A stretch of 64,000 nucleotides of DNA from Cellulosimicrobium protaetiae (GCF_009708005.2 NZ_CP052757.1:3596001-3660000); one strand, 5' to 3'. Counted from the stretch's first letter, positions 28,937-37,601 are shown. Notes: generated from the letters alone by a model not told the origin. Program-made: numbers and translations.

Positions 28937-29923
28937 TCAGTCGCGGAGCGCGAGGCGCCGCGCGAGGACCGCGCAGACGACGAGCTGGAGCTGGTGGAAC
29001 ACGATCACCGGGACGGCGACGACGCCCGCGACCGCGACGGGGAACAGCACGCTCGCCATCGGGAGCCCGGTCGCGAGCGACTTCTTGGACCCGCACATGA
29101 GGAGCGCGACCCGGTCCTCGGTCGAGAGCCGCAGGGCGGCCCCGCCCCACCACGTGAGCGCAAGCATCGCGGCGAGGACGAGCGCGCTGACGACGAGCAG
29201 CGCGACGATCGACCAGCCGGACACGCTCGACCACACCCCCGCCGAGGACGCGGCCGCGACGGCGCCGAACACGACGACGAGGATCGTGCCGCGGTCGACG
29301 CCGAGCGTGAGCCAGCGCCGTGCGCGGACCCAGTCGCCGACCCACGGCTGCAGGAGCTGCCCGACGACGAACGGCAGCAGGAGCTGGAGCAGCACCGTGC
29401 GCAGGCCGCCCAGACCGCCCGTGGGGCCGTCGGCTCCCCCGGCCGCACCTCCCGGGCCGCCCATGAGCCACAGCACGAGGAGCGGCGTGATCACCATGCC
29501 CGCGACGTTCGAGACGGTCGCGCCGCAGATCGCGCCCGCGACGTTGCCGCGCGCGACGGACGTGAACGCCACCGACGACTGCACGGTCGACGGCAGCAGG
29601 GACAGGTAGAGCACGCCTGCGGCCAGCGGCGCCCCGACGAGCGGCTCGATCGCCCACGCCGTGACGAGCCCGAGCACCGGGAAGGCGACGTACGTCGCCG
29701 CGAGGATCCCGCCCTGCAGGCGCCAGTTCCGCAGCCCGGCCCACACCTCGCGCGTGGACAGCCGCATGCCGTAGACGAGGAAGAGGACCGTGACCGCGAC
29801 GTCCGCGACGGCGTCGACCACGCGCTGCGCGCCCGGCCCCACCGGCACGACGAGCCCGAGCACGAGCACGACGAGCAGCGTGACGACGAACGGGTCGACC
29901 CACCGGCTCAGGACTGCGCGCAC
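28937..29923 (-). CDS. Bile acid:sodium symporter family transporter (YfeH-like)
   Basis: A 328-residue membrane protein of the BASS superfamily with about nine to ten hydrophobic segments. Diagnostic stretches are LYLSLLPSTVQSSVAFTSVA followed by RGNVAGAICGATVSN (the crossover helix region) and CGSKKSLATGLPMASVLF. These match the short bacterial YfeH group, whose natural substrate is uncertain. The Gly-rich loop GGPGGAAGGADGPTGGLGG between the two halves is unusual but in frame. The coding sequence converges on sufE and follows the SDR gene, with no sign of an operon. Confidence 0.88.
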   Translation of the reverse strand: MRAVLSRWVDPFVVTLLVVLVLGLVVPVGPGAQRVVDAVADVAVTVLFLVYGMRLSTREVWAGLRNWRLQGGILAATYVAFPVLGLVTAWAIEPLVGAPLAAGVLYLSLLPSTVQSSVAFTSVARGNVAGAICGATVSNVAGMVITPLLVLWLMGGPGGAAGGADGPTGGLGGLRTVLLQLLLPFVVGQLLQPWVGDWVRARRWLTLGVDRGTILVVVFGAVAAASSAGVWSSVSGWSIVALLVVSALVLAAMLALTWWGGAALRLSTEDRVALLMCGSKKSLATGLPMASVLFPVAVAGVVAVPVIVFHQLQLVVCAVLARRLALRD

Positions 29924-29944
29924 GGGGACCGAGCCTAGCCCGGC

Positions 29945-30715
29945 TCAGAACAGGGTGTAGCCGCCGTCGACGGTGACGACCGCGCCGGTCATGAAGCTCG
30001 ACGCCGCACTCGCGAGGAACACGACGGGCGGGCCGATCTCCTCGGGCTCGGCCCAGCGCCGCATCGCGGCGGGTGCGACGCAGTCGTCGTAGTACTCGGG
30101 CTGGTCGACGGGCGACGCCTCGGTGCGCACGTACCCGGGCGCGACGGCGTTGACCCGGATGCCGTGCGGCGCCCACTCGGCGGCGAGGCCCTTGGTGAGC
30201 TGGTGCACCGCCGCCTTGGAGGCGAGGTACGCGGGCTGCCAGCGCGGCCGGTTGACGATCGACGCCGACATCGACCCGACGTTGACGATCGTCCCCGGAC
30301 GGCCCGCCGCGACCAGGGCGCGGGCCACCGCCCGCGAGCAGTACCAGACGCCGTCGAGGTTCGTCGCGAGCGTGCGGTGCCACACGTCGTCGTCGATCTC
30401 GAGCGCGGCTCCCCCGATCGAGATCCCCGCGTTGTTCACGAGGAGGTCGACCGTCCCGAGGTCCGCGGCCGTGTGCGCGACGACGTCGTCCACCTGGGCA
30501 CGGTCCGTCACGTCGAGCGCGTACCCGCGGGCGTCGAGGCCCGCCCCGCGCAGCGCGTCGGCCGCCTCCTCGGCGGCCGACGCGGTGGTCGCCGTGAGCG
30601 CGACCCGCGCCCCGGCCTCGCCGAGCGCGCGGGCCACGGCCCGCCCGATCCCCCGGCTCCCGCCGGTGAGCAGCGCCGTGCGGCCGGCGAGCGAGAACGA
30701 GTCGAGGACGGTCAC
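29945..30715 (-). CDS. Short-chain dehydrogenase/reductase (SDR)
   Basis: A classical NAD(P)-dependent SDR of 256 residues: cofactor motif TGGSRGIGRAVARAL (about residue 13), the NNAG motif in VDLLVNNAGISIGG, the catalytic Ser in NVGSMSASI, the Tyr/Lys pair in PAYLASKAAVHQLTK and the C-terminal SSFMTGAVVTVDGGYTLF. These place it with sugar/polyol dehydrogenases such as gluconate or threitol dehydrogenases, but the substrate cannot be read from sequence. I start at GTG 30715, since upstream residues are low-complexity Thr/Ala from the DNA opposite the zf-TFIIB gene. It lies 25 bp downstream of that gene. Confidence 0.88.
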   Translation of the reverse strand: MTVLDSFSLAGRTALLTGGSRGIGRAVARALGEAGARVALTATTASAAEEAADALRGAGLDARGYALDVTDRAQVDDVVAHTAADLGTVDLLVNNAGISIGGAALEIDDDVWHRTLATNLDGVWYCSRAVARALVAAGRPGTIVNVGSMSASIVNRPRWQPAYLASKAAVHQLTKGLAAEWAPHGIRVNAVAPGYVRTEASPVDQPEYYDDCVAPAAMRRWAEPEEIGPPVVFLASAASSFMTGAVVTVDGGYTLF

Positions 30716-30740
30716 GCGGGACAGTCGACCACGCGGTGCG

Positions 30741-31208
30741 TCAGAAGTCGAAGAGGTCCTCGAGCCACGACTCCTTCTTCTTCCGCTTGCGGTAGCGGGG
30801 GTCGTAGCCGTCGCGCCCGTCGTAGCGGCGGTCCCGGTCGTCGCGGTAGCGGTCGTCCCGGTACCGGTCGTCGCCGTACTGGCCGCCCTGGTAGCGGTCA
30901 CGGTCGTCGTAGCGCCGGTCGTCGTACGCCGCGCCGCGCCCCGGGGTCCCGTAGTCGGCGGCGGCAGCCGGCGGGTAGGACGTCGGCGCGGGGGCCGGAG
31001 CCGCAGGGGCCGGAGCAGCGGGGGCGGCGGGGGCCGTCGCGGCCGGCCCCGCAGCCTCGGCGGCGATCTCGCTCTCCACCGAGCGGTCGATGATCTTGTC
31101 GAGCTCGCCGCGGTCGAGCCACACGCCGCGGCACGTCGGGCAGTAGTCGATCTCCACGCCCTTGCGCTCGGTCATGACCAGGACCGTCTGGTCGGTGGGG
31201 CACAGCAT
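30741..31208 (-). CDS. zf-TFIIB domain protein with Arg/Asp/Tyr-rich tail
   Basis: The N-terminal 45 residues form a zinc ribbon of the zf-TFIIB family: MLCPTDQTVLVMTERKGVEI, then DYCPTCRGVWLDRGELDKII, with two CxxC-type knuckles. A Pro/Ala linker follows and then a tail of repeated RYDDRDRY/RYRDDRYRDD units, ending in a basic KRKKKES and a WLEDLFDF terminus that could be a binding motif. The ATG at 31208 has GAGGAGG upstream. Such short proteins are widespread in actinobacteria; function unknown. Confidence 0.82.
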   Translation of the reverse strand: MLCPTDQTVLVMTERKGVEIDYCPTCRGVWLDRGELDKIIDRSVESEIAAEAAGPAATAPAAPAAPAPAAPAPAPTSYPPAAAADYGTPGRGAAYDDRRYDDRDRYQGGQYGDDRYRDDRYRDDRDRRYDGRDGYDPRYRKRKKKESWLEDLFDF

Positions 31209-31319
31209 GTCTGCCTCCTCGCGAGATGGGCCGGGCGCGGTCCGCGCCCGCACAGGTACTGCGCAGTCCAACGCGGCTCCGGCGCGCAGGGTTCCCGTTC
31301 CCGTTCCCGGGCCGCCGGG

Positions 31320-31715
31320 TCAGCCGGTGCGGCGCTCGCCCGCGAGCCGGTCGCGCAGCTCGTCGGCGAGGTGCACCTCGTCGTCGAGGGCGGCGAGCGC
31401 GTCCGCGACGCGCGGGAGGAAGTCGGCCCCGGCCCGGAACCACTCGGCCCCCTCGAGGAACCGTTCCGCGGCGGCGGCGTCGTGCAGAGCGAGCGCGAGG
31501 TCGGCTCGGAGCACCAGGGCGCGGAACCTCACACGCTCGGAGACGCTGCGCGTCCGCACCCCCTCGGCGGCGAACGCCCGGTCCAGCACCTGGGCCGCTC
31601 CGCCGGGGTCCCCCGCCGCCCGGAGGATGCGCGCGTGCTCGACGGCCCGCCCCAGGTCCGGGGGTTCCTCGGCGCCGCGGCGTGGCAGCCCGGGCACGAA
31701 GGCCCCACCAGCCAC
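31320..31715 (-). CDS. Hypothetical protein, helical (TPR-like)
   Basis: A 131-residue protein rich in Ala, Arg and Glu and predicted almost wholly helical. The pattern AVEHARILRAAGDPGGAAQV, then RALVLRADLALALHD and AAAERFLEGAEW resembles two or three TPR-type helix pairs. The GTG at 31715 has GGAGGT at good spacing, a better start than an ATG 63 bp upstream. No domain is recognised. It stands alone between the zinc-ribbon gene and the kdgK gene. Confidence 0.45.
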   Translation of the reverse strand: MAGGAFVPGLPRRGAEEPPDLGRAVEHARILRAAGDPGGAAQVLDRAFAAEGVRTRSVSERVRFRALVLRADLALALHDAAAAERFLEGAEWFRAGADFLPRVADALAALDDEVHLADELRDRLAGERRTG

Positions 31716-31802
31716 GCCGCACCTCCCGCCTCCCGCCGACAGCCCGACCACACTAACCCTGGTCGTTCGGCCCGGCACGGCGGGAGGCGGGTGCGGAGAG
31801 CG

Positions 31803-32924
31803 TCAGCGCTGCACGCGCGCGCTGCCGCCCGAGGCGAGCTTGCGGACCTCGGCGAGCGACGCCGTCGACGTGTCGCCCGGCGTCGTCATCGCCAGCGCGC
31901 CGTGCGCGGCCCCGTACTCGACCGCCTCGTGGATCGAGCCGAGCTCCAGGAGCCCGTACGCGAGGCCCGACGCGAACGAGTCCCCGCCGCCCACGCGGTC
32001 GAGGATCTCCAGCCCGGGGCGGTGCGTCGCCTCGGCGAAGCCCTGCACGCGCGACCAGGCGATCGCGCCCCAGTCGTTGACGGTCGCGGTCTTCACTCCG
32101 CGCAGCGTCGTCGCGATGACCTGGAAGTTGGGGTACTCCTCGGCGGCCCGCGCGATCATCGCGCGGAAGGCCCCGGTGTCGAGGTCAGTGAGGTTCTCGT
32201 CGACGCCCTCCACCTCGAAGCCGAGCGAGGCGGTGAAGTCCTCCTCGTTGCCGATCATCACGTCGACGTAGCGGGCGAGGCGACGGTTGACCTCCTGCGC
32301 GCGCTCGACGCCACCGATGCCCTTCCACAGCGAGGGGCGGTAGTTGAGGTCGTAGGACACGATCGTACCGTGGCGGCGCGCCGCGGCCATGGCCGCCTCC
32401 GCGACGTCGGCGGACGACTCCGACAGCGCGGCGAAGATGCCCCCGGTGTGGAACCAGCGGACACCGCGACCGAACACGTCGTCCCAGTCGACGTCCTCCG
32501 GGCGGAGCTGGGCGATCGCGGTGTTGCCGCGGTCGGAGACGCCGACCGCGCCGCGCACGCCGAACCCGCGCTCGGTGAAGTTGAGCCCGTTGCGCACGGT
32601 GCGTCCGATGCCGTCGTACTCGCGCCACTGCACCCAGCGCGTGTCGAGCCCGCCGGTGAGCATGAGGTCCTCGACGAGTCGGCCGACCTCGTTGTCCGCG
32701 AGCGCGGTGACGACCGCGCCGCGCAGCCCGAAGGCGCGGCGCAGCCCGCGCGCGACGTTGTACTCCCCGCCGCCCTCCCAGGCGTCGAAGCTGCGGGCGG
32801 TCTTGATGCGGCGCTCGCCCGGGTCGAGTCGCAGCATGACCTCGCCCAGGGCGACGACGTCGTAGGCGCACTCGTCGGCGGGCCGGAGGGCGAGCGGGGG
32901 CTGGTTCACGGTGGTGCCGGTCAC
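31803..32924 (-). CDS. kdgK: 2-keto-3-deoxygluconate kinase (PfkB family)
   Basis: Phosphorylates 2-keto-3-deoxygluconate to KDPG, which the neighbouring aldolase splits. The 373-residue sugar kinase has the PfkB N-terminal motif GEVMLRLDPGERRI, the substrate segment GGGEYNVARGLRRAFG, NYRPSLWKG, and the PfkB signature 2 ILDRVGGGDSFASGLAYG with the catalytic Asp (about residue 317). The GTG at 32924 uses AAGGAG located within the end of the aldolase gene, so the two are coupled. Together with the IclR gene this is a uronate/ketodeoxygluconate catabolic unit. Confidence 0.88.
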   Translation of the reverse strand: MTGTTVNQPPLALRPADECAYDVVALGEVMLRLDPGERRIKTARSFDAWEGGGEYNVARGLRRAFGLRGAVVTALADNEVGRLVEDLMLTGGLDTRWVQWREYDGIGRTVRNGLNFTERGFGVRGAVGVSDRGNTAIAQLRPEDVDWDDVFGRGVRWFHTGGIFAALSESSADVAEAAMAAARRHGTIVSYDLNYRPSLWKGIGGVERAQEVNRRLARYVDVMIGNEEDFTASLGFEVEGVDENLTDLDTGAFRAMIARAAEEYPNFQVIATTLRGVKTATVNDWGAIAWSRVQGFAEATHRPGLEILDRVGGGDSFASGLAYGLLELGSIHEAVEYGAAHGALAMTTPGDTSTASLAEVRKLASGGSARVQR

Positions 32925-32927
32925 GGG

Positions 32928-33587
32928 TCAGGCTCCTTCGGCGGGGTTCGGGACGGACGCGGCGAGCTCGACGGCCTCGCGCGTGCGGCGGGCGATCTCG
33001 GCGGTGTCGCCGGCGCGCACGAGCGCGGCGTCGACCATCCACGAGCCGCCCGCGGCGAGCACCGACGGCAGCGCGAGGTAGTCGAGCAGGTTGGCGGCGC
33101 TCACGCCGCCGGTCGGCACGAACCGCAGGCCGGGGAACGGGGCGGAGAACGCCTTGACGGCCGCGGGGCCGCCGACGACGTTCGCGGGGAAGAGCTTGAC
33201 GGCGTCGAGGCCGAGGTCGAGCGCGGCGATGACGTCCGACGGCGTCGCGACCCCGGGCAGGATCGGCACCCCGACCTCCTGCGCGCGGCGCACCACGGCG
33301 GCCGACAGCCCCGGCGAGACGAGGAACCGCGCCCCGGCCTCGACGGCCTCGTCCACCTGGGCCGCGTTGACGACGGTCCCCGCGCCGACGAGCACGTCCG
33401 GCACCTCGCGCGCGATCGCCTCGATCGCGGCGCGCGCACCCGCGGTGCGGAAGGTGACCTCCGCGACGGGCAGGCCGCCGTCGCGCAGCGCGGTCGCGAC
33501 GAGCACGCCCTGCTCGGCGTCGTCGACGACGACGACCGGCACGACGCGCGCGCGTGCGATCGCCTCCAGGGGTCCGTGGGATGACAT
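32928..33587 (-). CDS. eda: KDPG/KHG aldolase
   Basis: Cleaves 2-keto-3-deoxy-6-phosphogluconate to pyruvate and glyceraldehyde 3-phosphate. The 219-residue class I aldolase shows the conserved Glu in VAEVTFRTAGA, VGAGTVVNAAQVDEAVEAGA, SPGL, GVATPSDVIAALDLG, the Schiff-base Lys in AVKLFPA and FVPTGGVSAAN. I start at ATG 33587, 5 nt after GGAG, rather than at GTG 33593. It is the first gene of the operon with kdgK and is divergent from an IclR regulator. Confidence 0.92.
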   Translation of the reverse strand: MSSHGPLEAIARARVVPVVVVDDAEQGVLVATALRDGGLPVAEVTFRTAGARAAIEAIAREVPDVLVGAGTVVNAAQVDEAVEAGARFLVSPGLSAAVVRRAQEVGVPILPGVATPSDVIAALDLGLDAVKLFPANVVGGPAAVKAFSAPFPGLRFVPTGGVSAANLLDYLALPSVLAAGGSWMVDAALVRAGDTAEIARRTREAVELAASVPNPAEGA

Positions 33588-33607
33588 CCTCACTCCGTTT
33601 CGCTATG

Positions 33608-33626
33608 GTGAACGCCTGTTGTTCAC
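33608..33626. promoter_or_regulatory. IclR-type operator GTGAAC-N7-GTTCAC
   Basis: A perfect 6-bp inverted repeat with a 7-bp spacer lies between the divergent eda-kdgK operon and the IclR gene. A GTTC/GAAC dyad in such a gap is typical of IclR/KdgR sites, and weaker symmetry continues outward. It probably controls both directions. Confidence 0.6.
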
Positions 33627-33657
33627 TACGGAACGCACTCTAGGCGAAGGAGTGACG

Positions 33658-34557
33658 ATGGCGGAAGCCGGGAGCACGACGCCAGGCACTCCAGGGGGCG
33701 ACGAGCTCACCGTGCCCGGTCCGCACGGCAGCCCGCTCGGGAGCGTCGACAAGGCCCTCACGGCGCTCGAGGCGCTCGCCACGGCCGGGCCGGGCGGTGT
33801 CGCGCTCGGCGACCTCGCGCGCTCGCTGGGCCTGCACAAGGCGTCGCTGCACCGCACGCTCGCGGCGCTGCGCTACCGCGGCTACGCCGAGCAGGACACG
33901 ACGACGGGCGACTACCGCCTCGGCCCGGCAGCGACCGCGCTCGCGACGGTCTACCTCGGCGAGGAGAACCTGCCCGCGCTGCTGCACCCGGTGCTCGTCG
34001 CCGTGTGCCGGGCGACGGACGAGCTCGTGCACCTCGGCGCCCTCGCCGGGACCGAGATCGTCTACCTCGACAAGGTCGAGCCCGCGCGCGCCGTCCGCGT
34101 CTGGTCGGCCGTGGGGCGCCGTCGCCCCGCGGCGACCACCGCGCTCGGGCGCGCCCTGCTCGCCCACCGGCCGCTCGACGACGCCGCGCTCGCCTGGTAC
34201 GCGGCGGCCGCCCCCGACGAGCACCCCGTCACCGCCGCCACGCTCCGCGCGACGTGCGACACCACCCGGGCGAACGGCTTCGCGACGGAGACCGAGGAGA
34301 ACGAGCCGGGCATCAGCTGCATCGCCGTGCCGGTCCTGCGGGCCGGCCAGTCCGTGGCCGCGGTGAGCGTCACGGCCCCCGCGGAGCGCCTCGGGACGCG
34401 GCGGCGCCGCGAGATCGAGGCGATCCTGCGCGACGTCGTCCCCTCGCTGCTGCCCCCGACGCTCGCCGTGCCGGACGCCGTGCTCGGCGGCTCGGCGAGC
34501 CCGCGCGGCGCGGCCGACCCGGACGCGCGTCGACCGGCGTCGGCGGCGGGGCTGTGA
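33658..34557 (+). CDS. IclR-family regulator of the KDG operon
   Basis: A 299-residue IclR regulator: a winged HTH at about 20-85 (VDKALTALEALATAGPGGVA, LARSLGLHKASLHRTLAALR, YRLGP) and the GAF-like effector domain (ELVHLGALAGTEIVYLDKVE, GRRRPAATTALGRALLAH, ETEENEPGISCIAVPVLRAG). The ATG at 33658 follows GAAGGAG. Being divergent from eda-kdgK across a shared operator, it most likely represses that operon in the absence of KDG or a related sugar acid, like KdgR. The C-terminal 25 residues are low-complexity. Confidence 0.85.
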   Translation: MAEAGSTTPGTPGGDELTVPGPHGSPLGSVDKALTALEALATAGPGGVALGDLARSLGLHKASLHRTLAALRYRGYAEQDTTTGDYRLGPAATALATVYLGEENLPALLHPVLVAVCRATDELVHLGALAGTEIVYLDKVEPARAVRVWSAVGRRRPAATTALGRALLAHRPLDDAALAWYAAAAPDEHPVTAATLRATCDTTRANGFATETEENEPGISCIAVPVLRAGQSVAAVSVTAPAERLGTRRRREIEAILRDVVPSLLPPTLAVPDAVLGGSASPRGAADPDARRPASAAGL

Positions 34558-34600
34558 GAGAGTTCAACCGCAGCACGACGGAATGACGGAAGGGCCCGCG

Positions 34601-34984
34601 ATGACCGTCCTCGTGGCGTACAACGACTCCCCCCAGGGCGAGACCGCGTTCCGGGCGGCGGTCGCCGAGGCGGTCCACCGCTCGACCGCCCTCGCGGTCC
34701 TCGTGCTCACGCCGCAGGACGCCGAGGCGGGCGTCCCCGCCACCCTCGCGCACCTTCTCGACACGCTCCCCGCCGAGGTCGCACGCCCCGAGGTCTCCTA
34801 CCGATCCGAGCATCTCGACCCCGCCGAGGCGATCATCGACGAGGCCGAGCGCACGGCGCCCGACCTCGTCGTCGTGGGCGCGCGCAAGCGGTCGCCGGTC
34901 GGCAAGTTCCTCCTCGGCAGCACCACGCAGCGCGTGCTCCTCGACTCGCCCGTCCCGGTGCTCGTCGTCAAGGCGTCGCACTGA
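34601..34984 (+). CDS. Universal stress protein (UspA family)
   Basis: A 127-residue UspA-family protein: an N-terminal strand with MTVLVAYNDSPQGETAF, the helix DPAEAIIDEAERTAPDLVVVG, and the ATP-loop pattern GARKRSPVGKFLLGSTTQRV followed by PVPVLVVK. The G-2x-G-9x-G(S/T) loop is intact, so nucleotide binding is likely. GAAGGG precedes ATG 34601; an upstream in-frame ATG (34583) would add six residues. A strong bidirectional terminator follows. Confidence 0.9.
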   Translation: MTVLVAYNDSPQGETAFRAAVAEAVHRSTALAVLVLTPQDAEAGVPATLAHLLDTLPAEVARPEVSYRSEHLDPAEAIIDEAERTAPDLVVVGARKRSPVGKFLLGSTTQRVLLDSPVPVLVVKASH

Positions 34985-35002
34985 CGGCTCCCTGAGATTC
35001 AG

Positions 35003-35035
35003 GACGCGGCCGCCCGGGGCCCGGGCGGCCGCGTC
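35003..35035. terminator. Bidirectional terminator hairpin between convergent genes
   Basis: A perfect inverted repeat with 16-base arms around a single central base (GACGCGGCCGCCCGGG paired with its complement). It lies 19 bp after the stress-protein stop and 8 bp before the end of the opposing oxidoreductase gene. There is no U-tract, as usual in such GC-rich genomes. Confidence 0.75.
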
Positions 35036-35042
35036 GCCCGAG

Positions 35043-35921
35043 TCAGCCCTGCGCGACGGCGGCGCGCAGCCCGTCGACGAGCGGCGTCGTCGGACGGCCG
35101 AGCAGCCGAGCGAGCTCTCCCGACGTCTCGGCGAGCAGCCCGTCGCGGATGTTCCCGTCCAGCGCGACGACGAACCCGGCCGTGCCCTCGTCCAGCCCGA
35201 CCCCGAGCAGGAGCGCGCGGTGCTCGTCGGGCGAGACGCGCCGGTAGGCGACGGGGCTCCCGAGCACCTCGGTCGCCGCGACGGCGAGGTCGTCGAACGT
35301 CCACGCCACGTCGCCGCTCAGCTCGTAGACGGCCCCCGCGTGCGCGGCGGCGTCCGCCTGCGCGGCGAGCGCGACGACCGCCGCAGCCTCGGCATAGTCC
35401 GCGCGGCTCGCGCTGGCGACGCGGCCGTCGCCGACGCTCGACACGATCTCCCCGGTCTCGCGAGCACCCTGGACGTCGCCGACGTAGTTCTCGGTGTACC
35501 AGCTGTTGCGCAGGACCGTGGTCGTCAGGCCCGAGGCCGCGAGGATCTCCTCGGTGGCCTTGTGCTCGGGAGCGAGGACGAGGGCCGAGGTCGTGGCGCG
35601 CGGCGCACTCGTGTAGACGACGCGCGAGACGCCGGCCGCGACGGCCGCGTCGATCACGTTGCGGTGCTGCTCGACGCGCTGCCCGACCTCGGACCCCGAC
35701 ACGAGCACGAGGACGTCGACGCCCGCGAGCGCCGCGGCGAGGGTCTCGGGGCGGACGTAGTCGGCCTCGCGGACCTGGACGCCGCGGTCGGCGAGGTCGG
35801 CGACCTTCGCGGTCGTCCGCGCGGTGGCGACCACCTGGGCCGGGTCGGCGCCGCGCGCGAGGAGGGACTCGACGACGAGGCGGCCGAGGTGGCCGCTGGC
35901 TCCGGTGACGGCGATGGACAT
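35043..35921 (-). CDS. NmrA-like NAD(P)H:quinone oxidoreductase (QorB type)
   Basis: A 292-residue Rossmann protein: VTGASGHLGRLVVESLLARG binds the cofactor, followed by VVATARTTAKVADLADRGVQ, VRVVYTSAPRATTSALVLAP-like strands, and the QorB-type TVLRNSWYTENY, which marks the quinone-oxidoreductase subgroup of NmrA proteins. The ATG at 35921 follows GAAGGAG. It is divergent from an HxlR regulator, the standard arrangement for redox-stress quinone reductases (ytfG/ytfH in E. coli). Confidence 0.85.
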   Translation of the reverse strand: MSIAVTGASGHLGRLVVESLLARGADPAQVVATARTTAKVADLADRGVQVREADYVRPETLAAALAGVDVLVLVSGSEVGQRVEQHRNVIDAAVAAGVSRVVYTSAPRATTSALVLAPEHKATEEILAASGLTTTVLRNSWYTENYVGDVQGARETGEIVSSVGDGRVASASRADYAEAAAVVALAAQADAAAHAGAVYELSGDVAWTFDDLAVAATEVLGSPVAYRRVSPDEHRALLLGVGLDEGTAGFVVALDGNIRDGLLAETSGELARLLGRPTTPLVDGLRAAVAQG

Positions 35922-35977
35922 ACGAGGGCTCCTTCGGTGCGCGAGAGCACGACCGGGCGGCCGTGCCGTCCTAGCAT

Positions 35978-35998
35978 GCACTTACTTTTCGAAAGTGC
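35978..35998. promoter_or_regulatory. HxlR-type operator, imperfect palindrome
   Basis: Arms GCACTT (35978-35983) and AAGTGC (35993-35998) surround an A/T-rich centre with a TTCGAA core, in the gap between the oxidoreductase and the divergent HxlR gene. The A/T content stands out in this genome. It is the likely binding site of the HxlR protein. Confidence 0.55.
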
Positions 35999-36051
35999 CA
36001 ACCACCGGAGGGTGCGTTCTATCTCACAGCGCTGTTCCCCCGCGGGCGCCG

Positions 36052-36057
36052 TATCCT
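36052..36057 (+). promoter_or_regulatory. -10 hexamer (TATCCT) of leaderless hxlR
   Basis: TATCCT ends 6 nt before the ATG at 36064; no ribosome site is needed for such a leaderless start. Confidence 0.5.
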
Positions 36058-36063
36058 GGGGTG

Positions 36064-36474
36064 ATGACGACCGACGCCCGCCCCGTGGAGGAGACCGGAC
36101 CCACCGACGCGATGGTGGCCGACGTCTTCCAGCGCGGCTGCACGTCGCGGCACGTCCTCGAGGCCGTGACCGGGCGGTGGGGAGTGCTCACCGTCGCCGG
36201 GCTCCGCGACGGCGCGGTGCGCTTCAACGCGCTGCGGCGCCGCATCGACGGGGTCAGCGAGAAGATGCTCGCCCAGACCCTCCAGTCCCTCGAGCGCGAC
36301 GGCATCGTCGTGCGCGAGGTGCGCGCGACCATCCCGCCGCACGTCGAGTACTCCCTCACCGACCTCGGGCGCCGCGTCGCCGACAGCCTGACGGGCCTGC
36401 TCGACGTCCTCGAAGGCTCCGTCGCGGAGGTGACGGCGTCCCAGCGCGCGTACGACGCGCGCCGAGACGCCTGA
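36064..36474 (+). CDS. HxlR-family transcriptional regulator
   Basis: A 136-residue MarR-like winged-helix protein. The family motif is present: FQRGCTSRHVLEAVTGRWGV, LRDGAVRFNALRRRIDGVSE, KMLAQTLQSLERDGIVVREV and PPHVEYSLTDLGRRV. The single Cys near the N-terminus (about residue 26) sits where redox-sensing HxlR proteins have their reactive thiol. The gene appears leaderless, with TATCCT just upstream. It probably represses the divergent oxidoreductase and releases on electrophile stress. Confidence 0.9.
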   Translation: MTTDARPVEETGPTDAMVADVFQRGCTSRHVLEAVTGRWGVLTVAGLRDGAVRFNALRRRIDGVSEKMLAQTLQSLERDGIVVREVRATIPPHVEYSLTDLGRRVADSLTGLLDVLEGSVAEVTASQRAYDARRDA

Positions 36475-36522
36475 CCCCCGACCTCTCCTCCGGGAGTCAG
36501 CCGGGCTGCGAGCCGCGGAGGG

Positions 36523-37599
36523 TCACTGCTGCGACCGGACGTACCAGTACACGAGCGCGGCGACCACCAGCAGCCCGGCCACCACGGCGAGCACGATCTT
36601 GCCGACGCTGTACGGGCGCCGCCCGATCACCTGGCCGGTGTTCGCGTTGACCATGACCTGCCACTGCTTGCCCGCGTACACGTAGGTCGCGATCCACAGC
36701 GGCAGCAGCACGAGCTTGAACATCACGGCGGCGTAGGCGGTGCTGATCGAGGAGACCCGTTGCTCGTCGCCCCCGATGTCGCTCTCGACGTCGTCGCGGA
36801 TCTGCGGCGCCATCGCGGCCTTCGCCCGATCCAGCCCGGCCGGCGGCTCGACGTCGTAGCGGGCGGCCGAGAAGCCGGCGAGGTACTCCGCGCGGAACGG
36901 CACGGCCCGCTCGACGTGCCACGGCCCGAGCCGCGCCAGGTCCCGCTCGGCGACCTGCGAGGACGCGGGGACGAGCACGTCGTCGAAGTCGCGGGCCACC
37001 CGCCCGAAGGCCGGCGACCAGCGCACCCGGCGCTCCTGACGTTCCTCGTCACCGTGCTTCACGGTGACGTAGTAGGCGTCCCCGCGCTGCCCGACGTAGT
37101 CCGACGTCGTGCTGGCGTCGAACGTCCAGTGCGGCACGTACGACCCGTGCAGGGACTCGGTGTCGCCGACCTTCTTCAGCTCGCCCGGGGCGAACCACCG
37201 GGAGCGGACCCAGCGCCGGAACGACTCGCGCGCCTGCGCCTGCTCGACGGCGAACGGCACGACGGCCTCCGGCTGCACGAGCCCGTCGGCCTCGGCCGCG
37301 GCGACGAGGTGCCCGCCGCAGAACCGGCACGCGACCGACAGGTCGCTCCCCTGCGTCGTCGCGCCGCACCCGTCGCACGTGAGGATCCGCACGTCGAGGA
37401 TCCCGGCGCGCACGCCGCCCTGCGCCGCGGCCCACGCGTCGAACGAGTGCTCGTCGACGGCGTCGCCGGGTGCGTGCACGATCTCGACCGTGCCGCCGCA
37501 CGCCACGCACCGCAGGTGCCGGGTTCCCGGCGCGTACGCGAGCTGCGACCCGCACGCGTCGCACCGCGTCCGGACGAGCTCGTCCTGGGCGTCGCTCAC
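36523..37599 (-). CDS. Zinc-ribbon membrane protein of the SPFH-associated type
   Basis: A 358-residue protein. The first 120 residues hold three zinc-knuckle pairs (TRCDACGSQL, LRCVACGGTV, ILTCDGCGATT and VACRFCGG), followed by a soluble region with a conserved FDASTTSDYVGQRGDAYY block, and near the C-terminus one to two membrane segments (FKLVLLPLWIATYVY and KIVLAVVAGLLVVAALVYWY) with VMVNANTGQVIGRRPYS between. Databases often label such proteins as helicase-like because of the ribbon, which I consider wrong here. It starts 2 bp after the SPFH gene, so they are translated together, as with YdjI-type SPFH systems. Confidence 0.75.
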   Translation of the reverse strand: MSDAQDELVRTRCDACGSQLAYAPGTRHLRCVACGGTVEIVHAPGDAVDEHSFDAWAAAQGGVRAGILDVRILTCDGCGATTQGSDLSVACRFCGGHLVAAAEADGLVQPEAVVPFAVEQAQARESFRRWVRSRWFAPGELKKVGDTESLHGSYVPHWTFDASTTSDYVGQRGDAYYVTVKHGDEERQERRVRWSPAFGRVARDFDDVLVPASSQVAERDLARLGPWHVERAVPFRAEYLAGFSAARYDVEPPAGLDRAKAAMAPQIRDDVESDIGGDEQRVSSISTAYAAVMFKLVLLPLWIATYVYAGKQWQVMVNANTGQVIGRRPYSVGKIVLAVVAGLLVVAALVYWYVRSQQ

Positions 37600-37601
37600 C
37601 G

